The position numbers were made by a program, and so were the translations under genes. A stretch of DNA of 64,000 bases, taken from NCBI RefSeq assembly GCF_016756775.1, contig NZ_JAERMU010000005.1, forward strand, positions 205,830-269,829. Direction: 5' to 3'. Source of the DNA: Dryocola clanedunensis subsp. sulfonylureivorans (GTDB lineage Bacteria; Pseudomonadota; Gammaproteobacteria; Enterobacterales; Enterobacteriaceae). Of the stretch, positions 9,901 to 17,624 are shown one piece after another (the stretch's first letter is position 1; each line of letters begins with the position of its first letter). The notes beneath the pieces were generated by a model. That model saw only the letters and a program-made list of their open reading frames with translations, was not told where the DNA came from and did no database searches.

Positions 9901-10793
9901 AGCTCAGCTTTCGTATTATCCATGAGTTCAGCAGCAGAGAGAGCAAGGATCACACCATTAATGGCTTTTATTGGCCTGTATTTCTCTATGGCGGTTAAAA
10001 TCCCCTCCCATTCTGTTGACCAGCTTTCTGATTTGGTGACATATTTTCCCGAGGTGTCGATGAATAATGCGTCGTTGGCAAACCAACATTCACAATTTTT
10101 TGTCGGTTGTGTCTGCGCACTGATACGGCTTAGCTGTTCCGGTAAAGGAAAGTCCTGCCCTGAAGAGGCAATCAGCGAAGTTTTGCCTGAGTTCTCCGAA
10201 CCCAGCACCATGTACCACGGCAGTTCGTCGCGCCAGCTCCTGACCCAAAATAATTTTTGCCACCAGGTCCAGGAATCGTGCATTTTATTAATCAGTTTTG
10301 CTGCGTTACGAATGACTGCAGCTACTTCAGAGGTATCTTTTTTATCCTGTGGCTCCACTCGACGAAATTTCATCAAGTTGGCAAGCAGGGCCGGATTTGC
10401 AGAGAGGGCCAGTATCAGCAACCAGGCTCCATAAACCAGCGTAATGAATGCAATAATAGCTATAACAATAAAGCGATTCACCGCACTGGCAAGGGGGTAA
10501 GCCTCCCCTGCCAGAATAAATGGACCCAGCACCCAAACAAGCGCGCAGCTTGTGATCGCCACTAGCAGGAAATAAGGAATGGGTAGCCAAATGCGACCAA
10601 GCCAAATGAAAGCAATCAATATAAAAATAATACGAGGTTCAATCGTCGCGAACGGTCGTGTTTTACCGAACCCCATAAATGGAGCAAGGTACCAAATAAT
10701 TGCAGCTACGATAATAAATAGCGCGATACCCAGTAGCGTATTTAAAGATCGATTGGAAAAAAGTCTATTCAAATAGAACATGGCGGCACTCAT
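6975..10793 (-). CDS. tssM: T6SS membrane complex ATPase-like protein TssM (IcmF)
   Basis: TssM is the large inner-membrane component that spans the periplasm and contacts TssJ and TssL. The 1,272-residue product has two N-terminal membrane segments in the first ~90 residues, a further hydrophobic stretch around 105-130, and an intact Walker A motif GSENSGKT at 198-205. Another membrane segment lies around residue 530 (CACLFLTVWLLNAFLTSYQ), followed by a long periplasmic part with the IcmF-related and C-terminal TssJ-binding regions. The start codon overlaps the tssL stop codon (TAATG), indicating translational coupling. vgrG follows after about 100 bases. Confidence 0.97.
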   Translation of the reverse strand: MSAAMFYLNRLFSNRSLNTLLGIALFIIVAAIIWYLAPFMGFGKTRPFATIEPRIIFILIAFIWLGRIWLPIPYFLLVAITSCALVWVLGPFILAGEAYPLASAVNRFIVIAIIAFITLVYGAWLLILALSANPALLANLMKFRRVEPQDKKDTSEVAAVIRNAAKLINKMHDSWTWWQKLFWVRSWRDELPWYMVLGSENSGKTSLIASSGQDFPLPEQLSRISAQTQPTKNCECWFANDALFIDTSGKYVTKSESWSTEWEGILTAIEKYRPIKAINGVILALSAAELMDNTKAELLELAVDIRGRLGEIRTQLGVRFPVYVVVTKLDRLAGFEEYFRSLTAEGREQIWGVTFPYGGKETASVDGLHQKLGSELRLLESRIESDMNYRQQEEYAIADRKKMYALPQDFRTLSEGVSEVLQNIFFASRYDETQFYTSLRGVYFSSSCQREEGKLQTGTTLIQRWRKFIFNNDAPKGTPASNLDETEKLISDVGHGRNYFLKNLFSEIIVKDAELLSYNQSTVSQYRLRNFLGHCACLFLTVWLLNAFLTSYQNNNRYLAGVKDNLVALERNVTTFVKTANENLLPVLLSKSQSLPDFDGLNIADPGLHYRYGLYTGKAVAEHANGLYQYFLRRALFPKVEQQAALSLQQALNAGDKMGVYDALKLYLMLTGEGKFLQSYVVNNVAEQWEVTGKIQPYEDRAIFVAHLNNLFSQPDWRQNGTPADPTLIRQARSLLNQSSTTERIYTRIKGMMEDEAPENITLNKLTGDDGMQIFTMADENLAVAGIPGLFTWAGYHDVFKKKVLYYVTKLWDEDHWVMGDRLTNTSNPVSVKFDVLSLYLKEYRGYWLRFLAGIRLISPGNAEDINEPELTGDVYLLRTLASPASPLVIMAREIVKQTTLTAQDKAALDQLRMVNTSRTLNNVQRANTLLDFHEKKIIAKGVDNYFSALRAFVSGSTDPKSLEGQNTSGLQMNKVMGMLNDLYTLTVISSSALNEGDNPGITNYGRKLAVESQTWPDPFRKVIEPLVTGTDEKIERRVIANSQQTIDSSIGEICRKTLQGRYPFADREKEASLKDVEHFFAKGGVVDDYFEKNLADKVDTSSSPWRYKGSSSSAGLDIFERASEIRDALFQDADGKKLSLNLSLSIPYLSPAITQLSMNIEGVPFKYSHGPVSLLSFTWPGSRQGITLSSMPRVAATNESNSLSNPYVLNGPWALFRWLEQAEYVSRPSNGSKIFTFNLDKRRVDIEIAGLTDGNTSGIQLLRHFQCTEGR

Positions 10794-12151
10794 TAATAAG
10801 TCACAAAAATTTCTACGCGACGATTCAACGCTCGACCTTTTGAATCGCTGTTGTCAGCAACAGGTTGCCGGTCCCCTTTTCCCTGAATTTTGATATTCTT
10901 CTCAGGTACCCCTTCGGCTATCAGAATTTGTGCAACATCATGCGCACGCTTTTCTGATAAGACCTGGTTATCAGGGATATCTGCTTTATGCACAGGTATC
11001 GAATCGGTATGACCAACAATCACAACTTGCCCTTTCACTCGCTCGATTTCATTAGCCACGCGTTTGAGGATCGCAATACTTGCCGGCTGCACTGTTGCTG
11101 AGCCAGTAGAGAACATAGAGTCACTTTTAAAGACAACTTTGCTCTCGCTTTGCGTTTCATCCACGGTAACCAACTGCTTTTCAATTTCTGCTTTTAAAAG
11201 CACGGCCAGGCGCAATCGCATAGGTTTAAGTGGTTTAACTGCTTTGAGATTCTGAAGAGCAACAAGCCGTTCCTGCACGGAAAACTCCGTTGCCAACAGA
11301 TGGTATTTGCACCAGATAAAGGTACTGGCGATTAAAAACGCTCCGACAACCAGTGACACACGCACAGGTAATCGGAAACCACGTCTTTTAATGCCAGTTC
11401 TGACGACTGTACCGTGCGGCGAAAGTTCGTTTGGAACCCTTTCTCTGGTGCTTTGCAGTAGCGTTAACAAACGCTGACGAATCTTGGTAAGCTGGCGCTC
11501 CCCTTCTTCGATTACGCTATAACGCCCTTCGAACCCCAGCCCCAGGATACGCAACAGAACATCTAAAACATCTGCGTAGTCATGGGGATGCATAGAGAGG
11601 CGACCGACCAGCAGGAAAAATTTATTCCCCCCGTCGTTATCCCCTTCAAAATGGTTCAGCAAGTTACTTTGTGACCACCCCACAGCAATACCCCAGGGCG
11701 TTGTATGCGCTGCTTCATCCAGAGCAGTACAAATACAGTAACGAACGATGGCCATTTTTTTCCACGAGATCTCAGTTTCGTCGCATACCACGCTAAAAAT
11801 GTTAATTTCATTTTTAAACGTCCTCTTCAAAACTTCAGCTTGTTCGTTGTTGGCCATCTCTTCCGGCATTTCGCTGAGCGCTCGCAGCAGAGGCTGTACC
11901 GCCTCAAGCAGAGGCGTGGAGGAAGCATTCACCTTCTGTATTCTTTGCTGAACGCTTTCCCCTTTTAGCAGCGCATCATTGAGATCTTTACGGGCCGAAA
12001 TCTTTTGGCCTTCGCCTGAGGGGTCAACTGTTGAATCAGGAGCCAAAGTCTGGAACTCCTGATCATCCTTTAAAAACATCCCTAACGCTTGTAAGCTCTC
12101 TTCGTCATCCTCGGGGGATGTGCCAAGGCTTAAGTCATGTTCGGCTGTCAA
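10793..12151 (-). CDS. tssL: T6SS membrane complex protein TssL (DotU) with OmpA-like domain
   Basis: TssL anchors the membrane complex to the baseplate. The N-terminal cytoplasmic DotU domain (RYCICTALDEAAHTTPWG) is followed by one membrane segment near residue 275 (VVGAFLIASTFIWC). A C-terminal OmpA-like peptidoglycan-binding domain contains VIVGHTDSIP and NRRVEIFV. This is the extended, self-anchoring TssL type of 452 residues. The best start is a TTG that overlaps the tssK stop, preceded by an AGGGA motif; no in-frame ATG fits the DotU N-terminus. It is coupled to tssM downstream. Confidence 0.95.
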   Translation of the reverse strand: MTAEHDLSLGTSPEDDEESLQALGMFLKDDQEFQTLAPDSTVDPSGEGQKISARKDLNDALLKGESVQQRIQKVNASSTPLLEAVQPLLRALSEMPEEMANNEQAEVLKRTFKNEINIFSVVCDETEISWKKMAIVRYCICTALDEAAHTTPWGIAVGWSQSNLLNHFEGDNDGGNKFFLLVGRLSMHPHDYADVLDVLLRILGLGFEGRYSVIEEGERQLTKIRQRLLTLLQSTRERVPNELSPHGTVVRTGIKRRGFRLPVRVSLVVGAFLIASTFIWCKYHLLATEFSVQERLVALQNLKAVKPLKPMRLRLAVLLKAEIEKQLVTVDETQSESKVVFKSDSMFSTGSATVQPASIAILKRVANEIERVKGQVVIVGHTDSIPVHKADIPDNQVLSEKRAHDVAQILIAEGVPEKNIKIQGKGDRQPVADNSDSKGRALNRRVEIFVTY

Positions 12152-13494
12152 TCCCTAATCCCCCACAACTCCATTCGTAACGCCGGGAAGTCACCCGCAA
12201 CGTGGAGAGCGATGGCTCCCGTTGTCGAAATGGATTCCCAGAAAGGACCGCTCTTTTGCAGGTCAAAATAGACGTGACCAGCGCTGTAAGGAATTTGTCT
12301 TGGCGGCACCGGCAGGCTTTGCAAAATAAGCCCCGGCAGGTGCGAACGAACCAGTTCACGCAACTGCTGTGGAGCGCTGATTTTGACCTGCGACTGGAAC
12401 TGCTGTTGCAGCATATCCAGGGGAATTTGCGCATGAACAGACAATACGATGCTGGAGAAAGAACGTAGCTCATGTGGAAGAGCCATCGCTGACCAGACGC
12501 CATTGCCCTTATTGATCAATGGAATAACCTGACCTGCTCTCACCAGAATCTGGTTCAGAAGCTCATGCACTTCATCGACCAAAGGTCGAATTGAGGCATA
12601 CAGATTGGCATGATCATAGCCTGGTGCAGGCTTTGGTCGTCGAGTTTGCGTTCGCACAAATGTGGAAAGCTCACCGGCTAATTTCGCAAGCTCCTGATAA
12701 AGCATGATTGGCGGCAGCTCAGGGACATTACGCAGGTGATCCAGTATCGGTTCGTATTTATTGAAAATTTGCAAAAGCAAATAATCAACAATTTCTGCAC
12801 TGGCGCTTGCTTTACCATCACTGTTGGATAAGCGCGATGCCAGCATTCCTGCCCGCATTTTGACCAGACCATTAAGGTGAGTCAGCCACTCGCTTAGCAA
12901 TGTACTCGCTGCATAGCCGGTAACCGGTGGGATATAATCATCCTGATGGAGTAGTACGCTGCCGTCGGGCTGAATAGCTTTTACCTGGGTCAATGACAAA
13001 CCAATCCATGATTCCGTCATCTCACTTTCCAGCATGAGCTTTAAACGTAAACTCGCGAGCTGGACTGGCTTCGGTCCTTGCCTGATGGCATTTGTGTCAT
13101 TGAGTTCGGTTTCAATGGCGTGGAAGCGAGCAAGTGAGCTAGTAGCAAACTCATCGAAAATGGTTTCATCACTATTATCGAAGCGTAAAGGAACCGCCAG
13201 AACGATGATTTTACCAAGATGCTCAGGCGTAATTGTCAGTGGCTCTGGTAGCTGTGCGTGCCCCGGTATATCAAAAGGCGTACCGTCAGGCAGTACCCCT
13301 TTACCAGAGCGTAGTACCAGTTTTCCGTATGACAGCGCTTCCTGGTCTATTTCATATTGCGCAAAACCCCAGAAAAAAGGGGTGATGGTAGCAGCTCGTT
13401 TGTGAGCGTAATATTCCAGATAACGTTCTTGCTGTTGAAAAAGCTGTGGGCGCAGGAACAATCCTTCGCTCCAGATAACCTTATTTGTTCTCAC
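12148..13494 (-). CDS. tssK: T6SS baseplate protein TssK
   Basis: TssK links the T6SS baseplate to the membrane complex. The 448-residue product carries the family N-terminus NKVIWSEGLFLRPQLFQQQ, and the conserved segments PEHLGKIIVLAVPLRF and VYFDLQKSGPFWESI. The start is GTG at 13494, only three bases after the tssJ stop. The 3' end overlaps tssL by four bases. Length and domain layout are normal for the family. Confidence 0.96.
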   Translation of the reverse strand: MRTNKVIWSEGLFLRPQLFQQQERYLEYYAHKRAATITPFFWGFAQYEIDQEALSYGKLVLRSGKGVLPDGTPFDIPGHAQLPEPLTITPEHLGKIIVLAVPLRFDNSDETIFDEFATSSLARFHAIETELNDTNAIRQGPKPVQLASLRLKLMLESEMTESWIGLSLTQVKAIQPDGSVLLHQDDYIPPVTGYAASTLLSEWLTHLNGLVKMRAGMLASRLSNSDGKASASAEIVDYLLLQIFNKYEPILDHLRNVPELPPIMLYQELAKLAGELSTFVRTQTRRPKPAPGYDHANLYASIRPLVDEVHELLNQILVRAGQVIPLINKGNGVWSAMALPHELRSFSSIVLSVHAQIPLDMLQQQFQSQVKISAPQQLRELVRSHLPGLILQSLPVPPRQIPYSAGHVYFDLQKSGPFWESISTTGAIALHVAGDFPALRMELWGIRD

Positions 13495-13497
13495 GGT

Positions 13498-14034
13498 TTA
13501 TTCCATTTCATTCATTGAAATTGTGAGTTGATCAAAACGCACGTGTAGTATTGTTTGTTTTTTCGAGAAGATTTTTTTATACCAGGGTCGCTGGTCTTCT
13601 TTCTTTAAATAATAAATTTTTTGCCAATCGGCATGTTCCAGGTCGCGATATGCAGCAACAAAACCAAGTGCGATAACATCAGCATCAGCATGGATCTCAA
13701 GCTTTCTTGATTCGCCAGGCCTGAGCATAATCTTATCTATCTTAGTTAATTCGTTCGCTAAAAATGTATCATGTCCCTCTACCAGGGAGAAATAGTCGCT
13801 ATTCTGAAATGCATCTACGGATTTAAGCTGATAAACGCTTACGCTCACAGGTGCAGCTTGCTTTTTGATATCAGGATTTGTTGATAAAGAAGATGTCATG
13901 ACCAGGGAAACATTCATTTGGTCAATGTTTTTATCAGCAGAACTACAAGCAACGAGGTAACAACAACAAAAACACAAAATCGCGTTAGCAATTTTATTTC
14001 TCAGGACTCGCGTGCAGTTACTCATAGTCAACAT
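13498..14034 (-). CDS. tssJ: T6SS outer-membrane lipoprotein TssJ
   Basis: TssJ is the outer-membrane lipoprotein of the TssJLM complex. A lipoprotein signal with lipobox YLVACSS follows a Cys-rich hydrophobic core (ANAILCFCCCYLVAC). The rest (VSVYQLKSVDAFQNSDYFSLVEGHDTFLANELTKIDKIMLRPGESR) matches the transthyretin-like TssJ fold. The ATG at 14034 gives a sensible signal peptide and 178 residues. A longer GTG start at 14079 and a shorter ATG at 14025 are possible. It lies between hcp and tssK, where tssJ is usually found. Confidence 0.92.
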   Translation of the reverse strand: MLTMSNCTRVLRNKIANAILCFCCCYLVACSSADKNIDQMNVSLVMTSSLSTNPDIKKQAAPVSVSVYQLKSVDAFQNSDYFSLVEGHDTFLANELTKIDKIMLRPGESRKLEIHADADVIALGFVAAYRDLEHADWQKIYYLKKEDQRPWYKKIFSKKQTILHVRFDQLTISMNEME

Positions 14035-14132
14035 GATTAAACTCGTCTTACTTCCACAGGTCACATAAACTTTATCCACTATTTGTCACACTGGTGGCAG
14101 TAACAAATTGTGCGATAAAGTTTAGCAAGACT

Positions 14133-14162
14133 AAATCTGCTATTTTGGAAAATAGCAGATTT
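14133..14162 (-). terminator. Stem-loop between hcp and tssJ (partial terminator or processing site)
   Basis: The arms 14133-14146 and 14149-14162 (AAATCTGCTATTTT and its complement) form a very long perfect stem. On the minus strand it is followed by TTTAGTCTTG, a modest T-rich run. It lies 18 bases after the hcp stop. It would fit a leaky terminator or mRNA stabiliser that keeps Hcp in excess over downstream membrane components. Confidence 0.6.
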
Positions 14163-14179
14163 AAAATTATCACAGTTAA

Positions 14180-14665
14180 TTAACCGTGCAGGTTCGCCTT
14201 AACATCATAGCTGGCAGAAATAACACCAGACTTATGACCTTCCGCATTCTGCATGACATAATCTTGCGTCATTTTAGTGAATGAGAAACGAACTTCTTCG
14301 CGAGGGCGAGTTTCATCTTCAAGAGAACCAGCCATATGGACTTTTGTAATGATAACATCAGTAAATTTGATGGTTAAGTATTCCAGCGGATCACCACCAG
14401 CCTTACGAACGACAAAAGCAATATTCTTGATATGCTTACCTGTCAGACAGTAATTGAGGAGATTTGGACTTGCTTTATCGGTATAGTGTACGAAGCAAAA
14501 ATCTTCAACACTTGCGCGACCAGAACCACCACCGGAACCACTGTGCATGTTTGAATGCTGGGAAACATCCCATTTCCAGGATAATACTTGAATTTCATTT
14601 TTATGAGTAGCATCTAAAGACTCACCGTCGATGCCATCAATTTTAATAAACATATCTTGAGCCAT
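14180..14665 (-). CDS. hcp: T6SS inner-tube protein Hcp (TssD)
   Basis: Hcp hexamers stack into the T6SS tube and are the main secreted component. The 161-residue product opens with AQDMFIKIDGIDGESLD and contains VLSWKWDVSQ, a GSGGGSGRASVEDF loop, and FSFTKMTQDYV near the C-terminus, all typical of Hcp. The ATG has a GAGGA ribosome-binding site. Stem-loops lie on both sides (14784-14811 and 14133-14162), consistent with separate mRNA levels. There is no C-terminal effector fusion. Confidence 0.97.
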   Translation of the reverse strand: MAQDMFIKIDGIDGESLDATHKNEIQVLSWKWDVSQHSNMHSGSGGGSGRASVEDFCFVHYTDKASPNLLNYCLTGKHIKNIAFVVRKAGGDPLEYLTIKFTDVIITKVHMAGSLEDETRPREEVRFSFTKMTQDYVMQNAEGHKSGVISASYDVKANLHG

Positions 14666-14783
14666 AAAATCCTCTTCGGCACTTATTATAATATAAAAAT
14701 TTGAAACAAGAATTCACGTGGCAAATGCCAACGTTTCATTCTTTCCCTTTCATAACGACTTGCATTACAAAAACAGCTCCACA

Positions 14784-14811
14784 GCAGAAATTATTTTTCA
14801 TTAATTTCTGC
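14784..14811 (-). terminator. Stem-loop between tssC and hcp
   Basis: The arms GCAGAAATTA (14784-14793) and TAATTTCTGC (14802-14811) are perfectly complementary, 35 bases after the tssC stop on the minus strand. There is no clear T-tract, so it may be an mRNA processing or stabilising element rather than a terminator. A GTGTGTATATATATT stretch lies between it and tssC. Confidence 0.45.
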
Positions 14812-14845
14812 GGGATAAATCTTATGTGTGTGTATATATATTTAA

Positions 14846-16351
14846 TTACGCAACATCTTTAAGCGAAGGCAATTTAGCAACCATACGCAAAGAAACAGTC
14901 AAACCTTCCAGCTGGAAATGTGGACGCAGGAAGAATTTAGCCTGGTAGTAACCTGGGTTATCTTCAACTTCCTCTACCACAACTTCTGCCGCAGCCAGTG
15001 GACGACGAGCTTTAGTTTCGATAGTTGAGTTAGCTGGGTCACCATCAACATAGTTCATAACCCAGTCATTCAACCAACGCTGCATCTCATCACGTTCTTT
15101 GAAGGAACCAATCTTGTCACGTACGATACATTTCAGGTAATGAGCAAAACGGGAGCAAGCGAACAGGTACGGCAGGCGAGCCGACAAGTTAGCATTTGCC
15201 GTTGCATCTGCATCATAATATTCCGCAGGCTTTTGCAGAGATTGCGCACCAATAAATGCAGCGTAGTCCGTATTCTTACGATGGATAAGCGGAATAAAGC
15301 CACTTTTTGCCAGCTCAGCTTCGCGACGGTCAGAAATAGCAATTTCGGTTGGGCATTTCATATCGATACCGCCGTCATCAGTCGGGAAGGTATGACATGG
15401 CAGGCCTTCCACTACGCCCCCACTTTCAACACCGCGAATCAGCGTACACCAGCCGTACTCTTTGAATGAACGGTTGATATTTACCGCCATTGCATAGGCC
15501 GCATTCGACCAGACGTACTTACTGTGATCCGCGCCATCAGTTGTTTCTTCAAAATCAAATGCATCCACCGGATTAGTGCGAATACCGTATGGGAGACGTG
15601 ACAAGAAGCGTGGCATAGCAAGGCCGATATAGCGGGAATCCTCAGACTGACGCAATGAGTTCCATGCCGCATATTCCAGATTCTGAGTGAAAATCTTGGT
15701 CAGATCGCGTGGATTTGACAGTTCATGCCATGAATCCATCTGTAAAACTGAAGGCGCAGCGCCGGTGATGAATGGCACGTGAGCCGATGCAGCAACCTTA
15801 CCGATGGATGACAGTAAATCAACATCAGGAGCAGTATGATCGAAGAAGTAGTCAGCGACCAGGCAACCATAAGGCTCACCACCAAGCTGACCATACTCTT
15901 CCTCGTATACCTTTTTAAACAACGGACTTTGATCCCAGGCAATACCTTTATAGCGCTTCATGTTGCGGCGCAGCTCATCCTTGGAAATGTCCATAAAACG
16001 CAGCTTGAGTTTTTCATCAGTTTCGGTGTTGTAGACCAGATAATTCAGGCCACGCCATGCACTTTCCAATGACTGAAACTCTTTGTGATGCAAAATCAAA
16101 TTAATTTGTTCAGTCAGTTTGTGATCGATTTCTGCAATGATTGAGGCGATACTTTTGTACGCGTCTTCAGAAACAATTACCGTATTTGCAAGCGCCTGTT
16201 CTGCGAGTGTTTTGACTGCATTTTCAACCGCAGATTTGGTTTCATCGGTCTTCGATTTAAACTCTTTATTTAACAGAGTATTAAAATCGCTATAAGATGT
16301 AGCCTCTTTAGCTGAAGTTTGTTTGTTAATTGGTGTTTGAGCAGTAGACAT
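14846..16351 (-). CDS. tssC: T6SS contractile sheath large subunit TssC (VipB)
   Basis: TssC with TssB builds the contractile sheath. The product of 501 residues contains the family blocks FQSLESAWRGLNYLVYNTETDEKLKLR, FGQLGGEPYGCL-like EYGQLGGEPYG, and the C-terminal PGYYQAKFFLRPHFQLEGLTVSLRMV, the segment that forms the sheath handshake. The ATG at 16351 follows AGGAAGAAAAGATC and is preferred over an ATG nine codons upstream that overlaps tssB. tssB lies 16 bases upstream. Confidence 0.97.
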   Translation of the reverse strand: MSTAQTPINKQTSAKEATSYSDFNTLLNKEFKSKTDETKSAVENAVKTLAEQALANTVIVSEDAYKSIASIIAEIDHKLTEQINLILHHKEFQSLESAWRGLNYLVYNTETDEKLKLRFMDISKDELRRNMKRYKGIAWDQSPLFKKVYEEEYGQLGGEPYGCLVADYFFDHTAPDVDLLSSIGKVAASAHVPFITGAAPSVLQMDSWHELSNPRDLTKIFTQNLEYAAWNSLRQSEDSRYIGLAMPRFLSRLPYGIRTNPVDAFDFEETTDGADHSKYVWSNAAYAMAVNINRSFKEYGWCTLIRGVESGGVVEGLPCHTFPTDDGGIDMKCPTEIAISDRREAELAKSGFIPLIHRKNTDYAAFIGAQSLQKPAEYYDADATANANLSARLPYLFACSRFAHYLKCIVRDKIGSFKERDEMQRWLNDWVMNYVDGDPANSTIETKARRPLAAAEVVVEEVEDNPGYYQAKFFLRPHFQLEGLTVSLRMVAKLPSLKDVA

Positions 16352-16367
16352 GATCTTTTCTTCCTGA

Positions 16368-16910
16368 TTAATCTTCACTCGCGGCTTCAGCAGCCTGCTG
16401 TTTTGATTTTGGTGCGGATGCTAAGGTTTTAAGCAATGCTTTATCCTGCAGAAGATTCATGACTAACTCTTCTGCTCCCGCTTTGCCATCCATATACGTT
16501 TGCAGGTTTGCAAGCTGTGTACGGGCGTCCAGCAGTTGTGATAAAGAATCAACTTTCGTCGCTATAGCGTCAGGTGAAAAATCGTTCATGCTCTCGAAGG
16601 TGATATCAACCATTAACTGGCCTTCGCCAGTTAATGTATTTGGTACAGAAAAAGCAACACGTGGAGCCATGGCTTTCATACGTTCGTCAAAATTATCAAT
16701 ATCAATATTGAGGAACTTTCTGTCCGCAACTGGTGGCAGAGGTTCTAGCGCTTTACCGGACAGATCGGCAAGTACACCCATAATAAATGGCAGCTCGACT
16801 TTTTTCTCGCTTCCATATATTTCCACATCATATTCGATTTGAACTCGAGGCGCGCGATTTCGCGCAATAAACTTCTGAGAACTACCTTTATTACTACTAT
16901 TAACGTTCAT
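16368..16910 (-). CDS. tssB: T6SS contractile sheath small subunit TssB (VipA)
   Basis: TssB is the small sheath subunit. The 180-residue product has NRAPRVQIEYDVEIYGSEKKVELPFIMGVLADLSG, DRKFLNIDIDNFDERMKAMAPRVAF and MNDFSPDAIATKVDSLSQLLDARTQLANLQTYMDG, all classic TssB. The ATG has an AGGACC ribosome-binding site. It lies directly downstream of the fimbrial genes on the same strand, with a gap of about 117 bases that could hold its own promoter. Confidence 0.97.
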   Translation of the reverse strand: MNVNSSNKGSSQKFIARNRAPRVQIEYDVEIYGSEKKVELPFIMGVLADLSGKALEPLPPVADRKFLNIDIDNFDERMKAMAPRVAFSVPNTLTGEGQLMVDITFESMNDFSPDAIATKVDSLSQLLDARTQLANLQTYMDGKAGAEELVMNLLQDKALLKTLASAPKSKQQAAEAASED

Positions 16911-17027
16911 GAATGGTCCTTTTCATTCTATATAACATGTACCCCGTGTTTAGCACACGGTACTACAGTATTAGCAAGTCACTTCATTAATCAACAAAAG
17001 ATAGGCCGGACAACTACTTTTAGGAAA

Positions 17028-17624
17028 TCATTTATATATCAAATCAATATTTGCCGTCGCTTGTATTAAGCCAGGCGTTACAGAAAAACTGCCATTCGCA
17101 TAGTAGCTTGCCGAATAACTATGAGTTACATCCTCTCCTGTTGAAGAGATAGTATAGTCCTGCTCGCTACCCACACCATCAATGATCATTTGTGCTCTGG
17201 AACTATTTCGGATTCTGACCTGTACTTGCTTACTATAATCATCCCCTGATGTGTTGATCAGGTTACCAGTATTGCTATCGGCAACAGACGCGCCGCTGAC
17301 GAAGCGCAATGCCACAGTTCTGTTAATCGGACAATTTTTTAGCGAAATATTGAAGGGTGTGTCCCCAACTTCGTTGCCATCCGTTTGCAGCAAGTTGGAA
17401 GATAATGTAGGAAGTTGCACCTTTTCATTATTCGATAACCCATTAATGCTGATTTCACAGGTTTCTTCAACATAAGTTCCCTTAAAATCCACTTGTATCT
17501 TACAGCTACTGTCCGTGCAGGATTGAGCCCAACCAGGTGAAGACAGCGTTAGCCACAGCAAACAGCAGATATTCATTTTGTAAATACGTTCACTCATCGT
17601 GAAATATTTTTTTAGCGTCGACAT
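17028..17624 (-). CDS. Minor fimbrial subunit (chaperone-usher type)
   Basis: This 198-residue protein has an N-terminal signal region (MNICCLLWLTLSSPGWAQ) preceded by a short basic extension. A pilin domain follows with the usual two cysteines (ETCEISINGL ... LKNCPINRT). A penultimate aromatic residue (DLIYK) serves as donor-strand and chaperone-recognition end. The ATG at 17624 lies 13 bases inside the usher gene and has AGAGGAAG in front. Genes in this position usually encode a minor or tip-adaptor pilin. No receptor-binding domain is visible, so it is not the adhesin. Confidence 0.85.
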   Translation of the reverse strand: MSTLKKYFTMSERIYKMNICCLLWLTLSSPGWAQSCTDSSCKIQVDFKGTYVEETCEISINGLSNNEKVQLPTLSSNLLQTDGNEVGDTPFNISLKNCPINRTVALRFVSGASVADSNTGNLINTSGDDYSKQVQVRIRNSSRAQMIIDGVGSEQDYTISSTGEDVTHSYSASYYANGSFSVTPGLIQATANIDLIYK